Below, one piece after another: positions 7,922-15,837 of a DNA stretch of 34,752 nt. This DNA is from Clostridia bacterium (GTDB lineage: Bacteria > Bacillota > Clostridia > Oscillospirales > CAG-272): positions 1 to 34,752 of the forward strand of contig JAFQHD010000197.1 in assembly GCA_017398145.1 (NCBI GenBank), given 5' to 3'. Position numbers and translations under genes: made by a program. A model generated the notes under the pieces. It was not told the origin of the DNA, did no database searches, and saw only the letters and a program-made list of their open reading frames with translations. The first letter of the stretch is position 1; each line of letters begins with the position of its first letter.

Positions 7922-8608
7922 TTACATAGCATCAAGCATATTGCGCTCTATAAAAACCTTTGCCCTAATGCCCAACATCATGTTGAATTTTCCGGCTGTT
8001 AATTCTGCGGCTTCGTGTTGTCCAAAACTGACCCGTGACAACGATATTTCCTCTTTTATGAGGACGTAACATCCGAGATCCTTGTTCGTGTTGTAAAAGC
8101 CGTATTGCAGATTTGTCGTTATCCGTAATTCGCCGTCAACAAAGTAGAGGCAGACGTCGTGATCCTTGAATTTGTTGTCGGTACAATCGAAGCATTTCGT
8201 CACTAACAGGGGCTCACAAAGTCCGTAAAATTCCCGCAGCTCGGAACAGACCTCGGAACGAATTGTTTGGCGGATACTTTTTGAACTGTTATCCTCTATA
8301 TTCCAAAACAGCATTGACACAAATACTGCTATAATTGCGCTTGCTACGAAGCCCAAAAACATGAGTGGTACGGAAATAACTGTTAATATTATATCAAGTA
8401 TAAGTATATCTGTGTCAGGTAAACGCGAAATAAGGTATAAAGAAGTTATAATGCCGGGAATAAGTATTACAAAAAATACAACATTGCCGATGTATTTCAA
8501 TATTTTGGATTTGCGGTACAGAGTTTTTTCTTTATCACCAAGCTCTTTTAATTCGTTTTTGATAGATTCTGAACTCGATGGATTTCTTTTGTATTTGAAG
8601 TAACGCAT
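7922..8608 (-). CDS. Hypothetical membrane protein (two helices)
   Basis: A 228-residue protein with no recognised family. A basic N-terminal part (1-38) is followed by two long hydrophobic segments (about 41-62 and 70-100), then a soluble C-terminal domain of about 120 residues with four Cys and mixed alpha/beta character. It is probably an inner-membrane protein with a cytosolic C-terminal domain. No strong Shine-Dalgarno is visible before the ATG at 8608. It lies between array A and a lone inverted copy of the same palindrome, in an accessory region. Confidence 0.65.
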   Translation of the reverse strand: MRYFKYKRNPSSSESIKNELKELGDKEKTLYRKSKILKYIGNVVFFVILIPGIITSLYLISRLPDTDILILDIILTVISVPLMFLGFVASAIIAVFVSMLFWNIEDNSSKSIRQTIRSEVCSELREFYGLCEPLLVTKCFDCTDNKFKDHDVCLYFVDGELRITTNLQYGFYNTNKDLGCYVLIKEEISLSRVSFGQHEAAELTAGKFNMMLGIRAKVFIERNMLDAM

Positions 8609-8658
8609 TGTTTGTTATTTAAATCTTCTACTATATCGGAAAAGTTGGGATGGAGGAT

Positions 8659-8675
8659 TGATGACTTTGTCATCA
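8659..8675 (-). repeat. Single inverted copy of the 17-bp palindrome
   Basis: TGATGACTTTGTCATCA, the reverse complement of the array core (TTT instead of AAA at the centre). It is a lone copy about 50 bp upstream of the start of the minus-strand membrane protein gene. The rest of 8609-8772 holds no gene that I can support. Confidence 0.85.
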
Positions 8676-8772
8676 ATCTTAAGATTTTTGCAGGACAATG
8701 ATATATGTATTTAGGAGTTTATCTGCTTGTCAACCAAAACAAACAGAATTGTATTAACGACCCTACAATGAA

Positions 8773-9105
8773 TTAACGAAACAAAAAATACACGCAATGC
8801 CACCAGTAAGGCCAGACGATCCTGTCGGCGTTACCTGATACAGAACAATAGGTGTCCCATGAATCATTGACCCAGCCGCCGTCTGTTTTAGTGAAATACA
8901 GAACATCACCGTGACCGTTGGGAGTGAAATAATAAACCTTGGCATTGTTGCCCGAATACTTTAAAATCTTAAGATTTTCGGCGATTATAGGAGAGTTATC
9001 GCTGTCCATATATTCGGAAAATTCATTAAAATGGTTTTTAGTCGTATATTCAGCGTATATAACAGGACAGCAAAATGCGATGAGAAAAGTCAAAGCAATA
9101 ACCAC
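8773..9105 (-). CDS. Small exported or membrane-anchored protein, start codon uncertain
   Basis: About 110 residues from a GTG at 9105. An N-terminal hydrophobic segment (VIALTFLIAFCCPVIYAEY) looks like a signal peptide or anchor, followed by a soluble part rich in Tyr and Trp (TKTDGGWVNDSWDTYCS). The natural N-terminus is probably further upstream: the frame stays open to the marR stop codon and reads KQKAIITVLS before the GTG, but contains no ATG, GTG or TTG there. An AAAGGAA motif overlaps the marR stop, so translation may be coupled to marR from a rare start, or the original ATG was lost. No family recognised. Confidence 0.5.
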   Translation of the reverse strand: MVIALTFLIAFCCPVIYAEYTTKNHFNEFSEYMDSDNSPIIAENLKILKYSGNNAKVYYFTPNGHGDVLYFTKTDGGWVNDSWDTYCSVSGNADRIVWPYWWHCVYFLFR

Positions 9106-9153
9106 AGAAAGTACGGTTATAATAGCTTTTTGTTTTTCGTTATAGAATTCCTT

Positions 9154-9570
9154 TTATTTGAGGATCGTCTGAATGGTACTGAACGCCTCCATAAGCTTGT
9201 TGCGGTCGATCCCGTTTAATGATGCTATCTTCTTTGCTACCGCATCGCTTGAATCCTTCATTTGAGTTTCAATATAGGTCTTGCCCTTGTCGGTGAGATG
9301 AAGGATAAGCTTCCGCTCATCATCGGGACATTGTGTTCGGGTGAGATACTGTTCTTTTTCAAGATTGACAATATTTCTTCCCACAAGAGTCCTGTGAACC
9401 TTTAGTGTTTTTGCGATAGAGGAAGCGGTACAGCCGAGATTATTGTAAATTTCATACATGATTCTAATAGTTGTATTTGAGAAACCGCTGTCATAAAATC
9501 CCGTATCCATCAACTGTAAAACAGAAACAGGAAAGCCTGAAATCATCTTTTGAGGAAGCTTATTACTCAT
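9154..9570 (-). CDS. MarR-family transcriptional regulator
   Basis: A winged helix-turn-helix regulator of 138 residues, the usual MarR length. The helix-turn-helix lies around TASSIAKTLKVHRTLVGRNI (residues about 49-68) and the wing is CPDDERKLILHLTDKGK. Terminal helices would form the dimer interface. AGGAG precedes the ATG by about 8 nt. Upstream on the minus strand a TTGACA (complement of 9625-9630) is followed by weak -10 candidates, and array B starts just beyond it. It probably regulates itself and the following small membrane gene at 8773. The ligand is unknown. Confidence 0.85.
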   Translation of the reverse strand: MSNKLPQKMISGFPVSVLQLMDTGFYDSGFSNTTIRIMYEIYNNLGCTASSIAKTLKVHRTLVGRNIVNLEKEQYLTRTQCPDDERKLILHLTDKGKTYIETQMKDSSDAVAKKIASLNGIDRNKLMEAFSTIQTILK

Positions 9571-9645
9571 ACTAATTCTCCTATCTGCTTTGATGATTAT
9601 ATTTTAATCCTTTTGTCGGAATCCTGTCAATAGTTTTGTGAAATT

Positions 9646-9838
9646 TGATGACAAAGTCATCAAATTTTCGCTGTGTTTCGATGGAAGAATGATGACAAAG
9701 TCATCAAACTTACGTTGCGGTTTGGTGAGAGATTGATGCAAAAGTCATCAAATTTATGCTGGGTTCCGTTGTAAGAATGATGACAAAGTCATCAAATTTT
9801 CGCTGTGTTTCGATGGAAGAATGATGACAAAGTCATCA
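9646..9838. repeat. 44-bp palindromic tandem array B (five units)
   Basis: Cores at 9646, 9690, 9734, 9778 and 9822, again exactly 44 bp apart. The third core is the same degenerate form as unit 2 of array A. A 78-bp stretch, 9719-9796, is identical to 7755-7832 in array A. The array fills most of the intergenic space between marR and the 9892 gene. Confidence 0.9.
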
Positions 9839-9891
9839 ATCGTGCTGATTTAAGGAAAGTAATTAATCTGTTTTGAAGTGATTTGAGGGGA

Positions 9892-10974
9892 TTATTCTTC
9901 GCTTGTATCCAAAGAGAATATCAGATCCTTTTCGGTCTTTACGTCATAACGACATACGTCTTCGATACTGCAATTATGAGCTAAAACTATGTCCGGACCG
10001 AATTTTTCAATCATATTGTTATTGAATACGTAGACCTTCGATGGGCAAAGTGCATATTGTGCGGAGCCTTTTGTCAGTTGTTCCCAACTTATCTCTCCGT
10101 AAGCAGGAATAAGAAGGTCGTTTAACAGACAGTGATAATAGCTTCTGTATTTATCAAAATCTGCAATGTCACAGTCTGCCTTGTATGAAATTCCGTTTTC
10201 ATATTCGGTAACGGAGGCATATTTTGATATTGCCTTTATCCTTTCGGGGTCAAGCTTGTCCTTTATTTGCTTGCCCATATATACAAACCATTCACCGCCT
10301 AATATATACTCGGATACGTTTTGGCGGTCGTATCTGAAGCAGATTGCGGTATGGGTTACCGACATATGCTCTGGAGCATATGAGACATATGCGGAACAGA
10401 ACTCGTCAGAGAAAAGGCTGTCTGCTTTTTCTATGATATCCCCAAATCTGCAAAGAACGTCAAAAGGCAAATCAAAGTTTGGTGATACAGAGCATTTGAT
10501 TTCCACGTATATCTTTGAATCGGGCCATGCCGCAAAATTTACCGATATATCATGTCGGAACGGTTCATCATATAGATTGGTTGTTCCGAGTTTTTCCTGC
10601 ATTATCCGTGTCAAAAGCTCATTGGTGTAGGGCGGTATGGGGGTTAAAAAATATTGCAGGTCAAAGCTTGACGGGGTACGGAACAATATTTTATACCTTT
10701 CGTCTATGCTTTTGTCTGAAGAAAATCCAAGAAACGTCTTATAGAACTCATTTGAATTCCGAAAAACCATTTTGGAAGTTTTATTTAATTTTTGCGGGTC
10801 TGCCTCACACCCTGCTAAGCTGTCAAGGTTATAGAAATCGGTGTAGTCCTTGAAAGAAGAATATATTTCATCCTTAAAATACTTGACAAAAGCGGCAGTC
10901 TTTTCCGCTTCGCATGATCCGACAACGGTCAGGTTATAGGTGTTATAGACATCGTTATTATTGGAAATATTCAT
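9892..10974 (-). CDS. Hypothetical protein (360 aa), unrecognised
   Basis: The start is placed at 10974 (MNISNNNDVYNTYN). The open frame extends to 11088, but those 38 extra codons run into repeat array C. Ribosome binding is weak (AGGT about 8 nt upstream). The protein is soluble, without signal peptide or membrane helix, and has one central segment (DSKIYVEIKCSVSPNFDLPFD) that reads like beta strands of an alpha/beta domain. No catalytic motif is seen. It is flanked on both sides by 44-bp arrays (B downstream, C upstream), which suggests an insertion-prone accessory locus. An immunity-type or phage-related role is possible but unsupported. Confidence 0.6.
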   Translation of the reverse strand: MNISNNNDVYNTYNLTVVGSCEAEKTAAFVKYFKDEIYSSFKDYTDFYNLDSLAGCEADPQKLNKTSKMVFRNSNEFYKTFLGFSSDKSIDERYKILFRTPSSFDLQYFLTPIPPYTNELLTRIMQEKLGTTNLYDEPFRHDISVNFAAWPDSKIYVEIKCSVSPNFDLPFDVLCRFGDIIEKADSLFSDEFCSAYVSYAPEHMSVTHTAICFRYDRQNVSEYILGGEWFVYMGKQIKDKLDPERIKAISKYASVTEYENGISYKADCDIADFDKYRSYYHCLLNDLLIPAYGEISWEQLTKGSAQYALCPSKVYVFNNNMIEKFGPDIVLAHNCSIEDVCRYDVKTEKDLIFSLDTSEE

Positions 10975-11016
10975 ATCGGTTGACCTATTCCTTTCATATG
11001 ATTGACGTTGAAAGAA

Positions 11017-11209
11017 TGATGACAAAGTCATCAAACTTGATTTGTGTTTGAGTGGAAGAATGATGACAAAGTCATCAAACTTACACATTGTTTCGATGGA
11101 AGAATGATGACAAAGTCATCAAATTTAAACTTCGTTTCGGTGGACGAATGATGACAAAGTCATCATTCTTACGGTGTATTTGAGTGAAAGAATGATGACA
11201 AAGTCATCA
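11017..11209. repeat. 44-bp palindromic tandem array C (five units)
   Basis: Cores at 11017, 11061, 11105, 11149 and 11193, exactly 44 bp apart; all five cores are the perfect 17-bp palindrome. The linkers are more diverged than in arrays A and B. The array occupies the space between the 9892 gene start and the small membrane protein ending at 11244. Confidence 0.9.
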
Positions 11210-11243
11210 AAATTGCGTTGTGTTTCTATGGGAGAATGGGGTG

Positions 11244-11453
11244 TTATACGTTAAAAATAATGCCTATAATGCCGAGTATGAAGGCAAGGAATAAGCATAT
11301 TTCGGATATTGTTATCAGTCTTTTGTGAAGCGGATAGACATCCTGTACCCTCTTTTTGTTGGCAGTGTTCAGCTTATAAACGGATATACACATAAGGATA
11401 ATGCCGCATATCACTGATATTAATGAAAAAATAAGAAGTACCGCTTTTATCAT
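11244..11453 (-). CDS. Small two-helix membrane protein
   Basis: A 69-residue protein with two transmembrane helices (about 3-25 and 47-68) joined by a basic loop (NTANKKRVQDVYPLHKR), so both termini probably face outside. AGGAG lies 7 nt before the ATG. It follows the lipoprotein operon after a 54-nt gap in the same direction and may be its last gene. Family not recognised. Confidence 0.65.
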   Translation of the reverse strand: MIKAVLLIFSLISVICGIILMCISVYKLNTANKKRVQDVYPLHKRLITISEICLFLAFILGIIGIIFNV

Positions 11454-11507
11454 TTAAGCTCTCCTGTTGGGGAATTCGAGGTCACGTTCCTCCCACGTCG
11501 TTATAAG

Positions 11508-11921
11508 CTATCCTGTTTTGAAATTATGTCGATGACGTTTTCCTTTTCTTTCAACCTCGGTATCTGAAAAGCGTATTTCAAAGGGAACAAGATCTTTGTC
11601 GTTGCTACAGGATATCTCCGCTTTCAGCAAATATCTGCCCGAATCAAGGGCTTCGATACTGTCGGTAATCCAGTATCCGCCCTCTAAAACGCCGATGTCA
11701 TCGGGGGATATGATTTTATAATCATAAAGTTTTATTTTAGTTACGTCCTGTTCGAACATTGCTCCGGTTGCATCGACGTGTATTTCAAGAAAGCTTCTGC
11801 CTTTGTCAAAATCCTCGTAGATCAAAGTGATCTTGGCATCGTGCAGTCCGTACTTCCAGTACCACTCGGGAAGGCTGTCGTAAAACCGCTTAAGCTGTTT
11901 GGCTTTTTGCTCAATGCTCAT
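11508..11921 (-). CDS. Hypothetical cytosolic protein (137 aa)
   Basis: A small soluble protein with strong ribosome binding site AAAGGAG. Near the N-terminus it has the segment EWYWKYGLHDAKI, then alternating beta strands, and ends with a basic tail (KGKRHRHNFKTG). I know similar LHDA-type small proteins from accessory loci but cannot assign a family. The start is 12 nt downstream of the third lipoprotein stop, so it is co-transcribed with the lipoprotein/ABC operon. Confidence 0.65.
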   Translation of the reverse strand: MSIEQKAKQLKRFYDSLPEWYWKYGLHDAKITLIYEDFDKGRSFLEIHVDATGAMFEQDVTKIKLYDYKIISPDDIGVLEGGYWITDSIEALDSGRYLLKAEISCSNDKDLVPFEIRFSDTEVERKGKRHRHNFKTG

Positions 11922-11933
11922 ACTTGCTCCTTT

Positions 11934-12638
11934 TTAATCGTAACAGGCATCGGTATACGCCTTTGTCATACTGTCAAAATGCTTTTCAAGCTCCTCGGGT
12001 ACTATATAATATTCGGTGGTACCGTTCTCTCTGAGGCTTGTAAAGCCGTACCCTTTTTCAAACACGAGCAGACGGTGCAGAAAAGAGGTAGCGTCGGTCT
12101 CTGTATCAAGATAACAGAGGTCGATAGTATGCTTTGTTACGGGCATATATCCAAGGTCGTAAGAAGGAATCGGTGCCACCTCACTTAACACCTTGTCTAC
12201 CGCTGCCATTTCTTCTTCGGTCAGGGTATAGCCGTTGTATTTGTCGTTTGCGTAGTATTCGTACACGTAGCAGTCGTATTCCTCGGGCTTAAGCAGCTCC
12301 TCAAGGTTGGGGTAGATATCGTCTCGGCAGTATATACCTGTGCCGGTTGATATAAAATACCCGTTTTTCGTCATATAGCTGCTGCCTAATTTCACGTCTT
12401 CATGAAATACTCTCGACAAAAGGGTAGGAACACCGCTTTCGGTAACGTATATCTGTGTGGAAAATGCAGGATATACACTCACAAACGGGTCGTCTGGTCC
12501 CAGCAGGATGTACGTATTTCCCATCATCTCGATAGTGTTGTCGGAGGTATGTCTTGCGTGTGTTTCCTTGTAGTCACAGGATACAAGGGATGTACATAAC
12601 AGCAATGCCGTTATAAGAAGGAAAAGTTTTTTCTTCAT
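11934..12638 (-). CDS. Lipoprotein, third paralogue of a tandem triplet
   Basis: A 234-residue lipoprotein: hydrophobic signal and lipobox SLVSC with Cys21. It shares with its two upstream neighbours an IYVTE-x-x-VP-x-LLS segment after the N-terminal strand, a YTLTEEEMAAVDKVL helix in the middle, and a VPEELEKHFD end. It is the most diverged of the three. AAAGGAG precedes the ATG; the gap to the previous gene is 15 nt. Predicted to sit on the outer face of the membrane. Function unknown; probably works with the ABC transporter encoded upstream. Confidence 0.75.
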   Translation of the reverse strand: MKKKLFLLITALLLCTSLVSCDYKETHARHTSDNTIEMMGNTYILLGPDDPFVSVYPAFSTQIYVTESGVPTLLSRVFHEDVKLGSSYMTKNGYFISTGTGIYCRDDIYPNLEELLKPEEYDCYVYEYYANDKYNGYTLTEEEMAAVDKVLSEVAPIPSYDLGYMPVTKHTIDLCYLDTETDATSFLHRLLVFEKGYGFTSLRENGTTEYYIVPEELEKHFDSMTKAYTDACYD

Positions 12639-12653
12639 ATATTTCTCCTTTAT

Positions 12654-13418
12654 TCAGGCGACATCCTCTTCCAAAAAACCTTGTGCAATAAGCTTAGGTT
12701 CCATCATTTTATCAAATAAAGCCGTCAGCTCCTCAGGGACCTCGTGGGTAACGTAGTCGCCGTCCATATCCTTGAGCCAGTAGGTGCCGTCCACAAGATA
12801 GAGGTTTGCCTTTTCGTACATAAACACCTGATCCCTTGTGCCTTGACAGATCTCGGCACAGCATAACCGCTCGTCGAAGCTTACACGGTATTTGACCTGG
12901 GTATTGAGCACACGGTCAACTGCATCCATTTCTTCCTCGGTAAGCATATAGATGGCAGAAGCATGGTTGCCGTTGTCATCATAATAACCGTAGCTGTAGG
13001 TATAAACCTCGGCGACGATCTCCTCGTCCTTGGCCTTTGCCGATACCTCGTCGTATCGGTCCTCACGGCAAAAATACATAATAGTCGGAGGGTAATCTCT
13101 TAAGGAGGAACTGTAGAGCTTCATTACACTGCCGTCTGCAGTTATATCTCCGTAGTAGTCGGAGAAAAGATTTGACAGAAGCACGGGAACGTCCTCCTCT
13201 GTGACGTATACCGTTTCGGAGACGGTATTGGGGTTGAAGTTATTGGAGTTGATGGTTTCAAGCGGAAGGTAGGTGCTGCCGTTGAATATAACGTTGCCGT
13301 CTTCGTTGAGAATGGCGTGCTGTGCCTTCATTTCGTCGAGCTCGTTACAGCCTGTGAAAAGGGAGCAGAGAAGTATTAATGATAGTATAATGGTTATTGT
13401 TTTAAGTAATCTTTTCAT
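12654..13418 (-). CDS. Lipoprotein, second paralogue of a tandem triplet
   Basis: A 254-residue lipoprotein with lipobox LFTGC and Cys24. The start at 13418 is chosen because it gives a proper signal peptide; the longer frame to 13463 overlaps the previous gene. Family segments: VYVTEEDVPVLLSNLF, YMLTEEEMDAVDRVL and VPEELTALFDKMM. There is no clear Shine-Dalgarno; the start is only 7 nt after the stop of the first paralogue, so translation is likely coupled. Confidence 0.75.
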   Translation of the reverse strand: MKRLLKTITIILSLILLCSLFTGCNELDEMKAQHAILNEDGNVIFNGSTYLPLETINSNNFNPNTVSETVYVTEEDVPVLLSNLFSDYYGDITADGSVMKLYSSSLRDYPPTIMYFCREDRYDEVSAKAKDEEIVAEVYTYSYGYYDDNGNHASAIYMLTEEEMDAVDRVLNTQVKYRVSFDERLCCAEICQGTRDQVFMYEKANLYLVDGTYWLKDMDGDYVTHEVPEELTALFDKMMEPKLIAQGFLEEDVA

Positions 13419-13425
13419 AGCTTTG

Positions 13426-14199
13426 TTATATTTCGTTCTCAAGAAAAGCTTCGTAATCCGCACAATAATTCTGTGCCATGATATTTTGGAATACTTTTGA
13501 CAGCTCGGCGGGAACGCGGCGGACCTCGGTGATACCGTTGCCGATATCCGTTGCTACGGCGTATCTGCCGCCTTTGATTTCGATGGTCAGTACCTTACGG
13601 TTAAATATCAGATCCTCGGAGCATTCGTAGATATAGATATAATCGTCGGCATTATATTCGGAATAGTTTTCTAACTGTACCGGTTCAACCGAGAGCATAA
13701 CGCTTTCTACGGCTTTTTGCTCGTCCTCGGTAAGAACGTAGGTTCCGTTGATTTCCTCGCCGTTGTCGTAATCATAATAACTGTAAGGATAGGCAAGAAC
13801 CTCGGGCTCAAAGGGAGCTTCAAGACGTTCGATGAGGTTGTCGTATTCGTCGGCGCGGCAGTAGGGTACCGAGTTGTAGTCAACATTATAAATATAAAGA
13901 TATTTTCCGTCCTCAGACACAGCACCGAAGTTTTCATAGAAGTTCTCTGACAGAAGCACGGGGACGTCGGGCTCGGTGACATAGATGTCGCTGCTTGGAG
14001 CGAGATCGAAGTTAAATAAGGAGGTACGCGAAGCGAAGGGCACGTATTTATATTCATTACCGTTCAGGACGATATTGCCGTCTTCGTTTTTCGTTGCATG
14101 TGCTTGTCTCATTTCGTCAAGCCTGTTACAGCCTGTAAAGACAGAGCAGAGAAGCAGTACCGACAGTATCAATGCCGTTATTCTCAGTGATTTTTTCAA
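13426..14199 (-). CDS. Lipoprotein, first paralogue of a tandem triplet (TTG start)
   Basis: A 257-residue lipoprotein with lipobox VFTGC and Cys24. The start codon is TTG at 14199, supported by AAGGAG 9 nt upstream. After the Cys comes the NRLDEM segment shared with paralogue two (NELDEM), then IYVTEPDVPVLLSENF, YVLTEDEQKAVESVM and VPAELSKVF. It follows the permease gene by 20 nt. The three copies arose by tandem duplication; no similarity to substrate-binding proteins is evident to me. Confidence 0.78.
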   Translation of the reverse strand: MKKSLRITALILSVLLLCSVFTGCNRLDEMRQAHATKNEDGNIVLNGNEYKYVPFASRTSLFNFDLAPSSDIYVTEPDVPVLLSENFYENFGAVSEDGKYLYIYNVDYNSVPYCRADEYDNLIERLEAPFEPEVLAYPYSYYDYDNGEEINGTYVLTEDEQKAVESVMLSVEPVQLENYSEYNADDYIYIYECSEDLIFNRKVLTIEIKGGRYAVATDIGNGITEVRRVPAELSKVFQNIMAQNYCADYEAFLENEI

Positions 14200-14219
14200 C
14201 TTAAACAGCTCCTTTCTCT

Positions 14220-15029
14220 TTACTCAAGGTTGAGCTTTTTCTTGATGATGAAATGCGTTATCAGATAGAAGATCGCGCATCCGATAAAAGTAAAGATTAT
14301 ATTGACACCAAAGAATATATGTACGGAGCCGAAGGTGTTCTTCTCTATGAATCTGGCGATCTTCTCAAAGGGAATACTGTCATAATTTACAGAGAGTACG
14401 GTTGTAAGGATAGTGGTTATTATTCTTCCGATAAAGTAGTAGATGAAGTAAATTGCTATTGCCCAGCCCACACGGTTCTTGTTAAAGGTCTGACCGAGGG
14501 CGATGCAGGCGTATATAAGAAGCATACCCGAAAAGAGGGAAAGAATGAGAAGAATGAGAAATTCTGCTATATACAGAACAGAATGGGCGTTACATGCCTC
14601 AAAGAACTCCTTGAAGAGATATGCGGCTGCCTTGAGTATCTCGGTAAACACCTCACCTGCCGTCAGTACTCCTACAGACAGAACTGCTATGATAATAGTA
14701 GACAGCGTGACAGTTACAGCGGCGCATGCCTTTATGAGAATATGCTGTGCGGGGGTAACGGGCAGGGTAAAGGTCAGGTAACCCTCTCCTGTAAAGAGAT
14801 TGTTGTGGAAACGCTTGATACATACCACGAAGGTAAGAACAAAGGAAACTATGATAGCCGTACCGTAGAAGAACATGGTACTGCCGAATATTACGTCATA
14901 CGCGGTGGTGTCTGCTTCAAAGAACTGAACGAATCTGCCTAAGAGGGCAACACAGAGGATAATTATCTCGATGGGAAGCCACTTGCGCAGGTATGACAGC
15001 ATTTCATGCTTATAAAGTTTATTACACAT
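14220..15029 (-). CDS. ABC-2 type transporter permease
   Basis: A 269-residue integral membrane protein with about six hydrophobic segments (around 17-33, 50-70, 97-121, 145-172, 184-206 and 232-258). It carries the segment GEGYLTFTLPVTPAQHILIK between helices 2 and 3, typical of ABC-2 permeases that partner YtrB/BcrA-type ATPases. The ATG is preceded by GGAGA. It is 85 nt downstream of the ATPase gene and surely its membrane partner. The substrate is unknown; export of a peptide or a role in envelope stress is inference from the family. Confidence 0.8.
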   Translation of the reverse strand: MCNKLYKHEMLSYLRKWLPIEIIILCVALLGRFVQFFEADTTAYDVIFGSTMFFYGTAIIVSFVLTFVVCIKRFHNNLFTGEGYLTFTLPVTPAQHILIKACAAVTVTLSTIIIAVLSVGVLTAGEVFTEILKAAAYLFKEFFEACNAHSVLYIAEFLILLILSLFSGMLLIYACIALGQTFNKNRVGWAIAIYFIYYFIGRIITTILTTVLSVNYDSIPFEKIARFIEKNTFGSVHIFFGVNIIFTFIGCAIFYLITHFIIKKKLNLE

Positions 15030-15114
15030 AATTATTTCTCCAAAAAAACATTTTAGTAACTGCTTATTTCAAGTCGGGCACTGAATCATGAGTTTAAGAT
15101 TACGAACGGCTCGA

Positions 15115-15837
15115 TTACGGGGTGAAGGGACCGGTCCCTTCCCAGCGGAACATTTCGCGGAATAATTCATCGACGCTTTTTCCGTTTTCTTCTCTTATTT
15201 GCTCAATACTCTTATGGAGGATTATTTTACCCTCCTGTATAAATACCGCCTCGTCAAGGATCTGTTCGATATCTGAGATAAGGTGGGTGGAGAGAAGAAC
15301 GGTGGCATCGGGATTATAATTGTTTATAATGGTAGAAATAACGTAATCTCTTGCAGCAGGGTCAACGCCTGCGATAGGCTCGTCAAGAACGTAGAGCAGG
15401 GCGTTACGGCTCATTGTGAGGATGAGACATACCTTTTCCTTGTTGCCTTTGGAGAGGGTCTTGAGCTTGTGATTAGGGGATATATTCAGATTTTCGAGCA
15501 TTTTATATGCAAGCTCGGGTCTGAAATCCGCATAGAAATCACAAAAATAGTTTACTATCTGCTTTACCGTCATCCAGGAGTTGAGATATATTGCATCCGG
15601 CAGATATGCCACTATGCTCTTGGTCTCAACACCGGGCTTTTTGCCGTTTACGTATACCTCACCCTCTGTGGGAGTCAGAAGTCCGTTTATTATCTTTATA
15701 AGTGTTGTCTTTCCCGAACCGTTGGGGCCGAGAAGTCCTACTATCTTTCCCTGTGTCAGGGTAAGGGAGATACCCTTTAACGCTTCGGTCTTGGCGTATT
15801 TCTTTACAAGACCTTCTACCTTTAAAATCTCAGTCAT
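15115..15837 (-). CDS. ABC transporter ATP-binding protein
   Basis: A 240-residue ATPase. Walker A GPNGSGKT at 37-44, signature LSKGN at 128-132 (degenerate from LSGGQ), Walker B YVLDEP with Asp152-Glu153, switch His185. The Q-loop reads YLPD rather than carrying Gln, common in YtrB-type subunits. It overlaps the GntR gene by 8 nt, so translation is coupled; GGAGTGG precedes the ATG. The last nine residues (WEGTGPFTP) are encoded over a perfect 18-bp palindrome and look like an added tail. Confidence 0.9.
   Translation of the reverse strand: MTEILKVEGLVKKYAKTEALKGISLTLTQGKIVGLLGPNGSGKTTLIKIINGLLTPTEGEVYVNGKKPGVETKSIVAYLPDAIYLNSWMTVKQIVNYFCDFYADFRPELAYKMLENLNISPNHKLKTLSKGNKEKVCLILTMSRNALLYVLDEPIAGVDPAARDYVISTIINNYNPDATVLLSTHLISDIEQILDEAVFIQEGKIILHKSIEQIREENGKSVDELFREMFRWEGTGPFTP
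15124..15141. other. Perfect 18-bp palindrome inside the ATPase 3' end
   Basis: GAAGGGACC followed directly by GGTCCCTTC, with no loop. It lies in the last codons of the ATPase gene, before an 85-nt gap to the permease. It could be a protein-binding dyad or an mRNA 3' structure; no T run follows. Confidence 0.6.

Noticed and set aside
8763..8945. 60-aa minus-strand ORF
   Set aside because: It overlaps the signal-peptide gene at 8773 in another frame and has no ribosome binding site.
10975..11088. N-terminal extension of the 360-aa gene
   Set aside because: The extra 38 codons are translated repeat array C, and a better start exists at 10974.
7726..11209. CRISPR arrays
   Set aside because: The regular spacing is suggestive, but the linkers are related to each other rather than unique spacers, the conserved part is only a 17-bp palindrome, and no cas gene or leader is present.
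9646..11209. Plasmid or phage replication origin made of iterons
   Set aside because: No rep, parA or primase gene is near, and three arrays of the same kind are spread over 3.5 kb between ordinary chromosomal genes.
14253..14942. A 229-aa plus-strand ORF
   Set aside because: It is an antisense shadow of the permease gene; no ribosome binding site and no protein-like motif.
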